Below, piece after piece: positions 24,230-36,975 of a DNA stretch of 64,000 nucleotides. Source of the DNA: Sitta carolinensis (lineage: Eukaryota > Chordata > Aves > Passeriformes > Sittidae); the NCBI GenBank assembly GCA_032173965.1, contig JAVUNC010000004.1, positions 64,478,501 through 64,542,500 of the forward strand. The letters run 5' to 3'. Position 1 is the first letter of the stretch. Each line of letters begins with the position of its first letter. The notes beneath the pieces are model-generated. The model was not told where the DNA came from, made no database searches, and worked only from the letters and a program-made list of their open reading frames with translations. Both the position numbers and the translations under genes were made by a program.

Positions 24230-24965
24230 GAAAGATGACTGTACCCTTGGCTGCCACAGAGCCTCTCTCTCCTCTGTTGCTGCCTCTGAGCACAGGGTGA
24301 GCTGGGGAGAGCTGGAAGCACCGGGACTCATCCAGGTGCCTGGCGGAGCTCGGGACACATCCCTTTGGGAGTTTGGAGCTGCTGGGATCCCTGCCAGGGG
24401 GCTCAGAGACCCTGGCACACAGCCCAGAACAGCAGTGGGTTCCATTACAAACCACGGAGCAAACTGTCACCTTTACATGAAGAGATAAAAGCCACAGCAG
24501 TTTGAATAGTGTGATAATTAGTATATCACAGGGTGTAAATGTAGATTTTAGGATTTTTTGTATAGGGGTTTTTGGGGACAAGATGGAGCGATTTGGGCGT
24601 GTCTAGCCTTTCTTATTCTTCTTCTGTACTTCCATCTTCACTGATGATGTTGGCACTTTTGGATTGGTCTAGAGTAGAAGCTCACTGTCTAACATAGGTG
24701 ATGGGTATTGGGGAATAATTGTAAATATGTCACACGTAGTTTTTTGTATATAAAGATAACACCGCCCTAGGGGCAGACAGAGTACCTCTGACTGTCCTGC
24801 TGAGCAGACCTTGGCTGGGCAGAAAGAAAATTTTATAGTTAAGAAATAATAAACAACCTTGAGACCGAAAACTGAAGAGCTTTGTCTCATCCTTTAAACG
24901 TGTGAGCTGAAACAGAGATTTCTAATAACAAATCGGGGTCCCAAACCTTGCGGGACCCCACAGGT
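24230..24965 (+). mobile_element. Endogenous retrovirus solo LTR, copy 1
   Basis: Collinear with a second copy at about 58170-58800. Shared blocks include CAGAGACCCTGGCA, AATGTAGATTTT, ATGGAG, CACTGTCTAA, AAAGATAACACCGCCC and AATAAACAA. Within the element a TATA box (TATATAAA, 24747-24754) is followed about 95 bases later by AATAAA (24848-24853). That is the U3-R arrangement expected of an LTR on the plus strand. The right end is placed at GGACCCCACA near 24961, and the left end is uncertain by some tens of bases. No internal gag, pol or env frame is present next to it, so it is a solo or truncated LTR. I associate this family with songbirds. Confidence 0.75.
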
Positions 24966-25380
24966 GCCCAGATGATTTGGGCAGTTTTGATCTTTCTGTG
25001 AGTAACCACCAAGGCAGCTGCATCCATCAAACGCTGGCGGCTGTATAAAACTCAGCTGCGCTCCTTCCTCACTCACATCTCACGCACAGAGGCGTCAGGT
25101 ACCGAGACACTCCCTGGCCGGGGTAAATGGGAGGGACCCCTGGGCTCCCCTGGCAGCTGTGCAGCTGCTCGGTGCCCCCAGTACTTCCTGTCCTTGCATT
25201 TCTTAACTGCCAGGAGGCTCAAAGTGCGGCTGGGAGCTGCCTCTCTCAATCCTGGATACTTGCCACAGCCATCAGACAGGTTTCAAAGATAAAATATAAG
25301 CCTTCACTTTTCTCAGATAAGTTTTGCGAGGTGTTTGACAAATACCCTTCTACTTTGACAAGTACCATTAATTTTTCGGG

Positions 25381-25418
<38 letters not shown>

Positions 25419-28400
25419 CTAGTTAAAACGGGCAAACATCAGCAGTGACTTTGTTTCATTCCAAGGAAATCGATCATGCTGTTACAGTGTCACATACTAT
25501 TTGCTGAGATACCACGTGCCTTGCCATTCCCAGAGGATTCCAGGCAGCAATTGGTCATTACTGGGCTGTGAAACGAATTGTTCCCTGGCTGTGTATTCTC
25601 AGCTAAATAATCCCAAATAATTCTTCCCTCACCTTCAAGTAAAGCAAAAAGCTTTTCTTTTTCTTCTCAGATTGTGTCACTACCGTGCTACCCTTGGGAA
25701 GGTTTACCACAACATATTTAGGTCTAGCCACAAAGCCACCTGAAAGGTTTCCACAGTGCAGAGTGCCTTCAGAAGAAGGTAGTCTGCATGGTACAGGAAC
25801 TCCCTGTGCACTCTGGGCAGGCTCCCCACCACTTCCAGGATGTTATATTGCTTCTTGAAAACCATTGGCAGCATGACTAAGGTGATCCATCAACATGGCT
25901 GTATAACATTTATGTTCACGTAATTCTAGGACAGAATTGTTTTATTTCATTGAAACTTGGTGAGTTTTAGAAAACAACACCTTTTCTGTGGATGGCTAAT
26001 GTGAAAAGGATGCTCCAAAAAAGCTATGGAAATGTCCTCATTTTGCAATAACTCTCTTTGTGAAGGTCAATTTACTCTTTGCCTTACCCTTCTAAGCAAT
26101 CTCAGGCTTTTAACCTCTGGGGGAAAATAACCCTTTTTATTACTGCCCAGTACTTCTGCCTTCATACCTCATATACAGGCTGGCCATTTTCTGCTCAGAG
26201 AGTAGTGATTAGGGAAAAATAGCTCATGTAGTTTTTGGCAATATGAACTTGCCCTAGAATCTGCAGCTATTGGGGATATACCCAAATCTGAGTGCCTGCT
26301 ATGTGCCTTCTTCCCCTTGCTATTTTATCCCTCTTGAATGACACAAAGATGTCCTTGTCTCTGCTCTGACAGGTTGCAAAGTGCTCCCTGTACTGCAGAA
26401 TTTAACTGATCCCAGTCTCAGGGCATGCAAATGTGCAGGAGAAATACCTCACTCTTGTCTGATAAAAGGATTAGAACACTCACCTTTACTGAAGGAACAG
26501 GGTTAGGTAAAGCTTCTCATTAGGCCAGCTGATGTGACAGGACCTTTGATGTGTTTTATGTATGGGCTATGCTCTTACATTCAAAAGGTGACAGCAGCAG
26601 AGAAATCCAGTGGCTTACTTGATAATAAACCAAGCCTTCAGTTCCCAGAAATCAGTATTGTTCCATTGGCTCCAGTTAAATATGCTTGTTTACATCCATC
26701 ATGTGAATACACTTTGAACTTGTTCATTTATTGGTTCATAGCTTAATAAAACATGCTATCATCTCTGAAGTCAACAGCAGTCCCAGGGCTATTTCCCATG
26801 CATCCAGTCTGGCATTTGATACAGCCCTAACTAGATTAAGAGCTCGTGTATGGGTAATGAACTTTCAGAGCCATACATGAGTGCCAAGTTGTGGTTCACA
26901 AGGAATTCAGGGGCAATACACCCAGGGCTGGCTTCGCATGCCTTTGGGGCATAATTGGAGAAGAATGTTAAATCCTTTCCTAAATAAGCAAGACAGAGGG
27001 CCCTGGCACAGGGCATTCTCTGACTCCACAGCAATTACATCTGCACGGCTTTCAGCACTCAGTCCTTTTATAGCTTTTGTAGCAGTCTTCCTCCTTCCTA
27101 ATGAAGGAGAGAAAAGGAAGGCAGAAAGCAAAATAAAATAAAATTAAAAAAAAAAAAATCTGCAGGGCTCATTACCTAGAGCACTATATTATCCCTATGT
27201 AAATCCAAATATCTCCATAGGCTTCAACAAAGAATTAAGGTGGATTTAGCTTCCTGTGGAGTTACTTGGCTTCTGAACTCTTTTCAGCACTCTATTCCTC
27301 ATGTAGCCAAGGAGAAACTCTTTATGTCAGCAACATTTATTGATGAAGCTGTTCTGTAATACGAGTAGCTTTTGTGAGAGGTTACAATGAAATGTGAAAA
27401 GACAGAGCAGGAATGTTGGATCTTTCTCAAGCTGAAGTATCACAGCTGAAGACTCAGTTTCTCTGGTAAATGAGTACAGTGAAAGAATTTTCTAGCATGA
27501 GCCTTTCAGTGTCTCCCTTCAACTCACCTTGGCAATTGATAAATCATGCACTGTCAGAATGACTCTACTGCTCCATGAGGTTAAAAAGAAAACAGTTAAT
27601 TGTCCAGGACCATGAATCCTTACTTTGATTGAATCAATGTGTGCTAGATTACATCAGATCAGATTCTAGCTTAGAAGAGGCTCGTGTAGTGCACAGAAAA
27701 GCATACATGAATTTTATGTGTCTGAGAACTGGCTCTGGATACACAACTGAATTGGTAGGAGTTTGCTCTGTTTTTAGCTAAAAGTTTCACAACTGTCAAT
27801 TATGACAGATTTACTCTACTGTAACTTCATACTGAAACTAGTAGAGATGTTATGGGTACAAACTGCTTTTACAGAGATGGGCAAGCTCCAGAAAAACAGG
27901 GTCTGTATGTCACCAGTGAAACTACTCTTCCCAAAAATTGACATTACCCAGAATTCCCAGAAGCCCTGATGTTGGTATGTGGTAATAAAGAGAAACCTAC
28001 ATGTCCACATAATTTGTAATTTTTTGGGCTTTAGAAGAAACTCAGTTTCCTGGTTGGAAATGTCTTTAGAAACATCACACACCAGAGCAGAAAGATGATG
28101 GGTCTCCCTCATGCAGTGAATTGTCCTTGAAATACGACACACTCTCATGGTATTTTAACATACAAGAGAGTCCAATTTGTTTACATATTGCCATTCACTA
28201 TACATTTATGAGACCTGAAAGTAATTATGCCTGTCCTCTTTCTAGAGATGAGAGAGAACTGGGAGCAAAACCTGGCTCATTCAAAGCAACCACTCAAGAC
28301 CCAGGTCAGGATAGAAGTCTTTAAGGAAAAAAGAAATTGCAACAGCTCTTCAGGAAAAAGAAAGAAGAACTGAAAGAGAGGTTTACTGTCTGCAGATGTA

Positions 28401-30300
28401 TTGTACATTTATATTGCTCAAACTCCTTTAGAAATTTACTGGCATCTGTGATCCCAATACTAATGAGGTCTGCCTTTATGTATGTAAACTGAGTATTTAC
28501 TTTCACTGGTAAACTAGAAAGTGTTTCCCTTATAATAAGAGATAGCAGAAAGTGAAAAAAAATTATGATATTTACTTTTGTCGTTTGGTATGTAATGCTG
28601 CTCAGGACTCACAGGAGAATAAAACAACAAGACTGAAAATTCTTTCTCTCTTATTTTGGAAAATCACTTTCCTTTGTCTAATCATTTCCATTATCAATTT
28701 ACACTGTTCATGCTATTTCAGAAGAGATTGAAATGTGCATAATAACTCAAAACAAGTGTCTTTGGTACATATGATGACACAAGAATCTTTTCATATTACT
28801 CATCTGGTTTTGTTTCTCATAACACCATGCAAATGGGCATCTTTTGTAAGATCTAGCAACATAATACACACAAGAACTTCAGGATAGTTGTTTGGCAATG
28901 GTGATTTTTTAGCTACCTATTTGTGAAGCTTAATTAGCAAGCTTTTTATGAGAGTTTTGAGCCTTCTTTAACCTTGTCTATTTTAGGAGGGAAAACCTGT
29001 AGAAATAATAAATTTCTTTCACTCTCATTCATTTATTAAAAGACTAATATTTTAACAGTATTGCTACTTTGCCTGCTACTCAGCTACTGAAATTTTTACT
29101 GAAGTCTCTCCCAAAGCAGGGGAGACTTGACAGTCATCTCTTTGGTCTTCCATATCCTCCACATGAATTATAGGGAAGATACCAGATGTTTCTAGATGAG
29201 CATTTTGCTCTTGACAGGATGATCAGACGCATCAATCAATGCACCCATAGCTTTGCCTGTGCTGCAACAACAGCATGTTGATTTGTGTTTGTTGTTCCAC
29301 ACCACCCAAAGCAGCCTGTACCTTTGAATATTCACGACATTACATTAACACCCAGCTCTATTTTCAGCTCCACTTGAATTAACAACACCAAACAACACTG
29401 AAGGCCCATTTGCTTTCTGCTGTCCAGCGGCAAGGAGAAAACTGCCTGCCCACGTGTGGGGATGCTGCAGCTGGTCTCACAAAGCAGCAGCCTGGAAGAG
29501 AAAACCCACTCACAAATCAGTTGCCTTCAGGCAGTTTTAGGGAACTGGTGAGACCCACATACCCAAATTTGTCTCCAGCATCAAGGTCTAAGAGAAAAAT
29601 CCCAGCAAAGTACCCAGTGCAGTCCTGGATTTTTCAAGATAAAAGAGCCTTTCTGTCAGATACACTTTTAACTGACTTTTAGCCATAAAATCTCAAATAT
29701 TTTCCTTTTACTTACATTTTTTTTCCTGACACAAAAACAACATAAAAACAACAAAAAAAAAAAAAAAAAAAAAAGGAGGGAGGAAGCTGCAATTGTCTCC
29801 ATCATGACAGAATTTTTCTGGGTCACCGAGGGTGGGATTGATGCAATGTAAGAAATTTTGGAGCCTTATAACTGATGACTGCTCAGGAAAGCACAGTTGC
29901 TCTTTCAGCTACTTCCTGGCACCAACAAAAAAGTTAATTCTATATTTTAAAACTTTCAGTTATATTAAAAAATTTCAATTATATTAAAATTTTGTGATGA
30001 AAAGGAGAAAAAAAGTAAATGTCCAAGCTTTTCAAGAAAAGCAAAATCTTCCCATCTAAGAAGACTTGAACAACCTCTATAACTGCTTGTGTGGTTAATT
30101 AATGTGCATGATTACCGAGTACCAAGCATTGTACCACCAGAGTTTCGTTAGTTTGTTGGGGGTTTTTTTCAGTAAGAATGACATAGAAGGCGTTGAGGTT
30201 TTTTCCTCAGGACGTCACAATGCAAAAAAGGACATAACTTGACCCATACTCCGAAGCATGAAGCGAGGAGCGTATCTTCCTTACACTGAGCAGCGGCAAT
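24966..30300. other. Intergenic DNA upstream of STX11 promoter, no gene seen
   Basis: It contains a 37-T run (25382-25418), A runs (around 27147-27158 and 29753-29774) and otherwise unique-looking AT-rich sequence. No frame shows a recognisable domain. Some part may be upstream regulatory DNA of STX11. Confidence 0.55.
25382..25418. repeat. T37 homopolymer
   Basis: Uninterrupted run of 37 T. The length makes assembly error likely. No retroposed gene is recognisable on its flanks. Confidence 0.95.
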
Positions 30301-30516
30301 TTGAATTACAGAAGCACAGAGTCTGAAAGCCCCCGCTTGCCGGCGGCGAGGCGAGGACAAGAAAGGTCAGGGGACGTCCACGGGACGATGGCGAAGAAAC
30401 GGGCCAGCTCACCGCGCCCACGCTTCCCGGCACCCACGGGGCGGACTTTCCCCGCGCGGGGCAGCGACGGCAGCCGGGCATCTCCGCCCCGGCCCGGGAG
30501 GGGGTGGGGCAACGCT

Positions 30517-30542
30517 ATGCAAATCAGCGCCCCCCAGCCAAT
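30517..30542 (+). promoter_or_regulatory. Octamer and CCAAT box pair
   Basis: ATGCAAAT (POU/OCT consensus) at 30517-30524 and CCAAT (NF-Y core) at 30538-30542 lie 13 bases apart, followed by a GC box at 30562. This is a compact core-promoter layout. Motif presence is direct; use is inferred. Confidence 0.55.
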
Positions 30543-30621
30543 CGGCGGCGAGCCGCCCGGAGGGGCGGGCGCTCCGCCGGATGAGCGCTCGCCTCGACGG
30601 CGCGGGCGCTGCGGCGGCACC

Positions 30622-31330
30622 GGCACCTGAGAGCGGCACCGGCACTGAGAGCGGCACCGGCACCTTGAGAGCGGCACCGGCACCTCGGAGAGACACCGGC
30701 ACCCTGAGAGCGGCACCGGCACCCTGAGAGCGGCACCGGCACCCTGAGAGCGGCACCGGCACCTTGAGAGCGGCACCGGCACCTCGGAGAGACACCGGCA
30801 CCTGAGAGCGGCACCGGCACCTGAGAGCGGCACCGGCACCTCGGGAGAGACACCGGCACCCTGAGAGCGGCACCGGCACCCTGAGAGCGGCACCGGCACC
30901 TCGGGAGAGACACCGGCACCCTGAGAGCGCACCGGCACCCTGAGAGCGCACCGGCCCGAGAGCGCACGGCACCTTGAGGCGGCACCGGCACCTCGGGAGA
31001 GACACCGGCACCCTGAGAGCGGCACCGGCACCTTGAGTGCGGCACCGGCACCTCGGGAGAGACACCGGCACCCTGAGTGCGGCACCGGCACCTCGGGGAA
31101 GGGCACCGGCACCTTGAGTGCGGCACCGGCACCTCGGGAGAGACATCGGCACCTTGAGAGCGGCACCGGCACCTCGGGAGCGGCACCGGCACCTTGGGGA
31201 GCAGCACTGGCACCCTGAGAGCGGCATCGGCACCTTGAGAGCGGCACCGGCACCTCGGGGAGCGGGACTGGTACCTCGGGAGAGGCATCGGTACCTCGGG
31301 GAGCGGCACCGGCACCTCAGGAGCGGCACG
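30622..31330 (+). repeat. GC-rich minisatellite, about 20-bp unit, about 35 copies
   Basis: The core GGCACCGGCACC recurs about every 20 bases. Two main unit types alternate: one with TGAGAGC (or TTGAGTGC) before the core and one with TCGGGAGAGACACC. Some units carry 1-3 base deletions, notably around 30928-30975. The long Arg/Cys/Pro-rich minus-strand frames here (such as 30306-31253) are repeat translations, not genes. If the promoter is at about 30.5 kb, the array lies in the transcribed first exon of STX11. Confidence 0.95.
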
Positions 31331-31352
31331 GGACCGGCCGGACTGCCCTGCC

Positions 31353-31364
31353 CGGGGTGAGTAG
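31353..31364 (+). promoter_or_regulatory. STX11: Candidate splice donor of STX11 non-coding exon 1
   Basis: GGG|GTGAGTAG, with GT at 31357-31358, is a near-ideal 5' splice site at the end of the CpG-island minisatellite. The matching acceptor would be at 42277-42278 just before the STX11 ATG, giving an intron of about 10.9 kb. The pairing is inferred, not shown. Confidence 0.5.
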
Positions 31365-33587
31365 CTGCCGGGACAGGGGAGGACGAGACAGCGCTTTGCT
31401 CGAGGGCTGGGCAGGGTTCGGTTTCCTCACCCCGGGCACAGCCGGTGCTGGATCCCGGGACGGGATCTGTATTCCCGGGCTCCCCTGAGCATCAGCTGGA
31501 GTTCCCGGACGCCGACGGGAGCTGCTGCCGGCGGGAGGGCGGTGCTGGGCAGTGCCGGAGCCCGGGCCGGCCGCCCCTTCCCCGGCTGTCGGGCGTGCCG
31601 GTACTCGGCAGCCAGCCCAGCCGGCATGCGGAGGGGCCGCGGGGCGTGCGGGGCTCCCGGCGCCTCGGTTGTGCCTAAGAGTAGAGAAACTGCTCCTTTT
31701 GAGTCGGGGGGCGAAGTGTGAAGCCCCGAGGCGGGAGAGGTGATAGGAAATGAGGACTGGGCTTTTGGGTCCGAAGGTGCCGTAGGCTAGCCCTGCTCCT
31801 CATGGAAGGCAAAAGGGATGGCTGTGTTTTCACAGGAAGAGAGAAAAACAGAGGCACTTTCAAATATGTGTTTTCTCATCCAGTCACAACGGATGACTGC
31901 ATTTCCACTGCCTTGTTTGTCTGGCTTAACGAGTATTAACATTTTATTCATAGTGCTCATACATGGTTACGAATAGCTCCACAGCAGATTTTACAGAAAA
32001 TTTGGTTTATATGCAAAATATAATAGTTTTTTCCTTCGTTCTTGAGTGTCATCATGGCCAGATCTGGAAGTGGGTGCAAAAGTTAGCGTTCTTTGATTGT
32101 TTCCTATTAAATTGATACTCACTTCCTTCCTGCCAGAAGAACTGTCACTCGTGCATGTCTGAGATAACATGCCACTCTGTGATACTGAGAAAGGAAATGA
32201 CTAGAACAACAGCACTGGCCAAAAACAGACACTTGCACTTCTCGTTCCTGTTCTTTAGATAGTATTTTAGCAACTGTCTTAAGCTGTCAGGTATCAAAAT
32301 GGCAATATATGACTTTTTAGGAGGAGAATATAATTTGAATGATGATGCCTTCTTACTGGTGCTGATACTCACTATTTAAACAGTGGTGAGACTGCAAGAT
32401 GACCATAACTATTTTTTAAATTCAAAACAGGCCAGAGGTCTAACAGATGAACAGAATAGACCTGATCATTAGGAGAGGATGGTTTAGGTGTCCAACTCTT
32501 CTAATCACCCTTTTCTCATAATTTTTTCTCCAATTACCTAGTATGCCCACTGCTCTGAAACTGAAATTGCATGTTCAGTCATATGTTATCTAGCATTTTG
32601 GCTGAAGCTAAAACTGCAAGTTAAGCTGTTGTTGAAAGACATATCCATGAAGGAAGTATGGTACAGAGATCTCCTGAGACATTAAAATGAGTAAAAAAAC
32701 CTTCTGGGCACTGCAGATAAATGTGATGCTAATGAATGGAACTGCATGTTCTATTAGTGCTGGAGAATTTGGGTGCTGTGGGATTAGGCTCCATGTCTGA
32801 CATCTTTCACTATACTAACAGTATACCAGCACTAACAGTAACCAAGACCTGCTTCAAAAGGAGAAATGGTACTTGCCACTGGTGCATAAGCAATAGAGAA
32901 GGGAGAAATCTACTGAATGAAAAGAGTCACCCAAATCTCTCTCCAGCACAGGCAGCACTGTGTGAACATCCACATTGTGCTGGACACACAGTGATACTAG
33001 GGGCAAGGGCACTGAACAAATCCTGGAATGCAGGGCCACTGCAGGGCTGTAAGACCTTCCTTTATCCATTTGTTGCACTGTAGCTGTGCACCTAAACCAG
33101 GCCGAGAGAGGTTTCTGTACCTTCCCTCTTTCTGACAAGGAAGAAGGTCTGTGCTTCCACAGAGAAATGGTCCAATTTCCAGTAAGTCACAGCCAGTTCA
33201 ACACAGGCCTCGTGACAGAAACCGATTACTTCACGTGTTTCCAGTGCCAACACAGGGCTCAAACTGACCATTTCCCTTTTCATAGAAATCTCCTTTTATG
33301 TGTTGGAGTGCTGTTTCTCTCTCCCTGGTCTTCTGAATTAAATGAAGATAATTCCTTCATCTCCTCTTTCTCCAGGAGTGTATTTTCTGAACTGCTTAGA
33401 GACAATGCCAAATATGTTCCCTTTGACATTCCTAATGTGATAACTGTTTCAGGATGTACTTTTCCAACTGAGGCCTTATCTATGCCAAGCAGAGTGAAAC
33501 CAGTCCTTCCCAAGCAATCTCTCCTATAAGACAGGGGTTTTGGTTTTTTTACAATGACATTATATTGTGAACTTGTTTTGTGGCTTG

Positions 33588-33637
33588 CAATCAGCTATAA
33601 CTTCTCACGCTTCAATCAGCTATAACTTCTCACGCTT
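33588..33637. repeat. Perfect 25-bp tandem duplication
   Basis: CAATCAGCTATAACTTCTCA plus CGCTT is present twice, head to tail, without mismatch. This suggests a recent event. Confidence 0.95.
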
Positions 33638-36600
33638 TCCTGCTGCCAAACTAGGTGTTTCCTACTTTATATTTGTGTGAATAATTTTATCTAAATGTGC
33701 CAGGCTTGTCTATATTGAATTTCGTTTTATTTTTGTTAATTCCTCTCTTACTGTCAAGATCACCTTAAATTCTCATAATTTCTCCTCCCCTGCCCCCACC
33801 AAATGCTTGCTTCTACTCCCTTCCAGTTCAGTATTGCCTGGAGACTGTATAAGTTCATGTTTGGTTCCACTCTAATGGAAAATATGGATAACCTCTGAGT
33901 GTGACAGATACCCATCCTAATGCTGATATGTTCAAAACCAGTTCTGATGATGAAAGACAATTGCTGTGTCAAATATGAAGGTGCTGGACCAGATACACTT
34001 TCTATTACTTTTTATGTGGCCTATCAATTTTCTTTGACTCTGATCATCCCTGTATGTCAAGGATGGCAAAGCATGGTGCAGAAATTACTGAGAAAATGTT
34101 AATTTGCTCTAGTAAACCCATCTCAATGCCAAATCTGGGGTTACCATTTTTTGCAGTGAAGTCATTTTTGGTTACACTTGCATTTTGGGTTATTCCCCAA
34201 GACGTGGCCATGAAGCTACTCTGATGAGGAACATCATTCCCAGGGAGTGGTCTAGGGCTGGCTCCTGGGAACCCCCTCTCAGGTAGTGGGGGGGCTCCAC
34301 ATTGAGGGGAGCGAGGCAATTTGGTTTTTACCTCTGCTTTGATAGGCTAGATGAGAGATCAAGACACTCTACACAGTCAGCAAGAGCTCTCAAACAGTGC
34401 TTGGCATTTACATCTAGATCATGTTTATGTAGTTTTATCAGAGAGAGAATGGTGTCTCATATCTTGACTTCAGAAGGCTTATCATATATGCAGCTTTTGC
34501 CTAATCTGCTATGGCAGTTAACCCATTCATTTCCAGGATTATTCTCAACAAACTCATGTTCACAAAAGTCAAGGAACTTGACTTTTTGCTGTTACTGCAG
34601 ACAAATTACTGCACACTCCAGCTTTTCCTGCTATGTCTTTTCTCTGTGCTGTGTTTGTGGTAGTGACAACTCACTTACTTTTGAAAGCAAGAATAAATCT
34701 TGCTTGAGCTTTCGATATGCCCAATCAGGTGTGTCCCCAATGACATCTCTATGTTGTCTCACATCACTGGTGCTTTGAATGGGCCTTAAACACCCATGGG
34801 CTGCTAAGTCATGTGTAACTGCCATAATGCCTGGCACATCCTGGGGCTGAGGCTGTGGGTATGCATATGTGGCTCTGGGGGATATTTCCTGGCTGGAACT
34901 AGTTTGGAGCAGCTACAGTTGTGTAGATTTTGCAGTAGGATCCCAAACTGAGCCTCATGTATCGCCCCACATGACCAAATACCAAGAAAACACCCTGTAT
35001 TTAACCTTAGAATAACTTTTTTTAAAGTCAAGAATACTTGCACTCAGATTGTAACACTTATCACAAGTCTTAAATATACATGCTTTTCAAAATATAATGC
35101 AATTGGGCTAATTTTAAAACATCAGTAGAACATGTTGCTTCTGACTGATGATCACATGCAACCTCATATTTCTATTTGCATACCAACATAATATCTTAAT
35201 CACTTATAAATACCACTGTGTGGTAGCAATAGTAGTTACAGAAATGTGGCACGTACACAGCTATTTCACTGAGCCAATGTGTTCCAGGGGAGCTGAGGTG
35301 ATTAATTCGATAATGTATGTACTCATGGTGCCAGCACTGCCTGTGAGTGTGTTGGCTGATTGCCCTGCACGGTGACCTGTAATGATGCTGAGCTGTAGTA
35401 ATTGCCAAGAAATGCATGGATGGCTGTCTCACTGTTTATGTTAAGTGCTATGGATCTGTCTTAAGCATTTGCCAAGCCCTTGGAGATCCCCTTGGCTCCA
35501 TCTAGGCCAGTTTTACCTGAAGACCTTGGTGTTGCAAACCAGTGAAGATAGAGAAACCTTTTTGTCTACAGTCCTGTTACAACTGCTCCTTACCCCACCC
35601 AACCAACACCAAATCTAGATACAATTGCTCATTTATGTGACTTGTGAGGAAAATATCAAAAGGAGATACCAAATATCCGTTTTATCCATCCACTATTCAA
35701 AATTTTCAGTGTTGATCCAGAGTTCTCCACTGAAAATTTAGGCAATCTAGTAAATAGAAGCAGTCAACACATGTAAAACTAGCTGACCTCTCCAATGCTG
35801 GAATAATGTTTACTCTCATGGCTACTGAGTAATAACAAGTTAAAGCATCGTATTTTTTCTGTCTTATTATAAATATGTGAAAAATAGCATATTATAGTGC
35901 ATTTAATGCACACCAGCACCATCTCCTAGTTTTGATACTAATGTCTGTGAAAGCTGATGATCAGTCTATGGAAAACACCAGGATGGTTAACTGTATTGAA
36001 TACATCTGAGACCCTTGAATCTATAATTATTGCTGTCATACAAAAATCGAGTGTTCTTTTCTGTTGAAGAGATCGAATACTGGTAAAGAAACTGAGATAA
36101 GTCAAAGAAGAACCTCCAAAGCTATCAATATTCTAGCAATTTTTGCCTAATTTCTTTGAATTAGAGGCAACAATCTGAATTATTTTTCCCACCTAGGTTT
36201 TTCCTAGATTTTATGATAGGAAGGGAACCACTGGAGACTTGGACATTCTGCCAGATACTGAAGTAGCCTGCAGAGAATGGAGTCATCCCAACTTCTCTGA
36301 ATATATCAGCGTGTATTAAATAACTTGTCCTGGCACAAACAGAGAAATTGGCACTTCATGTAAACTTTTGGGAAAAAATAATACCCTGAGACATTTGCCA
36401 CTGCAGATATTTCTCTCTAGGGTGATGGAAAGTATAAAAGTGGTGTTCTGCTGTACACAGGCTTTGATGAGCATATGAGCTGGGTAGTGTAGTCTTCAGA
36501 TACACTTGCAGCTTCTGGATGGATTTCTGTAGCTTTATAGCTGGCATTAAGTTTTAAGTGATGGACCTTAATTTCTGAATACATTTTGTCTATTTTTAAG

Positions 36601-36940
36601 CATTGTGAAATCCAAGAAATTCCAGAGAGGATAACTTCCTTTCAGTGAGAGCACAAAAAGATGTTGAACTGCTGATCTCTGTCATAGTTGTTAATACTGG
36701 AGTTAGTACACATATGTGATCTTAGAACATCTTGAGAATGCAAACTGTCCTAATCATTAGAGTATAATTTTTTATTTTTGTTTAAGGCTCTTACAGAAGA
36801 GGAGAAAAATAGAAAAATTCAAGCCTGCTGTGCCACCTGTGATGGGCATGGTTGGGAAAACAGGGAATTTGGACTGAAAAGATGACTGGTTTATTACCTC
36901 GCTGTAAGCCAATTACTCTTCTGGAAAGAAGAAAACCTGC

Positions 36941-36944
<4 letters not shown>

Positions 36945-36971
<27 letters not shown>
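36945..36971. repeat. A27 homopolymer
   Basis: Uninterrupted A run inside the putative STX11 intron. Upstream sequence (about 36785-36944) follows a T-rich acceptor-like tract but is not recognisable as a gene. Confidence 0.9.

Positions 36972-36975
<4 letters not shown>

Larger units (their letters stand above)
30310..31640 (+). promoter_or_regulatory. STX11: CpG island, inferred STX11 promoter and first exon
   Basis: GC- and CpG-dense block flanked by AT-rich DNA. It contains a plus-oriented octamer (ATGCAAAT, 30517-30524), a CCAAT box (30538-30542) and a GC box (GGGGCGGG, 30562-30569) within about 55 bases. No TATA box is evident. A minisatellite and a strong splice donor follow. It is the only CpG island between SF3B5 and the STX11 coding exon, which begins right after a splice acceptor. 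I therefore infer that it drives STX11, although a separate lncRNA promoter is possible. In mammals STX11 also has a non-coding first exon and one coding exon. Confidence 0.6.

Noticed and set aside
30306..31329. Three overlapping minus-strand frames of 263-315 codons rich in Arg, Cys, Pro and Val
   Set aside because: They are translations of the GC minisatellite in all three frames. Periodic peptides of this kind arise from any 20-bp array without stops, and they run antisense to the inferred exon.
34302..34778. 158-codon plus-strand frame in the putative STX11 intron
   Set aside because: Cys/Ser-rich without a motif pattern, no splice or promoter context, and no family recognised.
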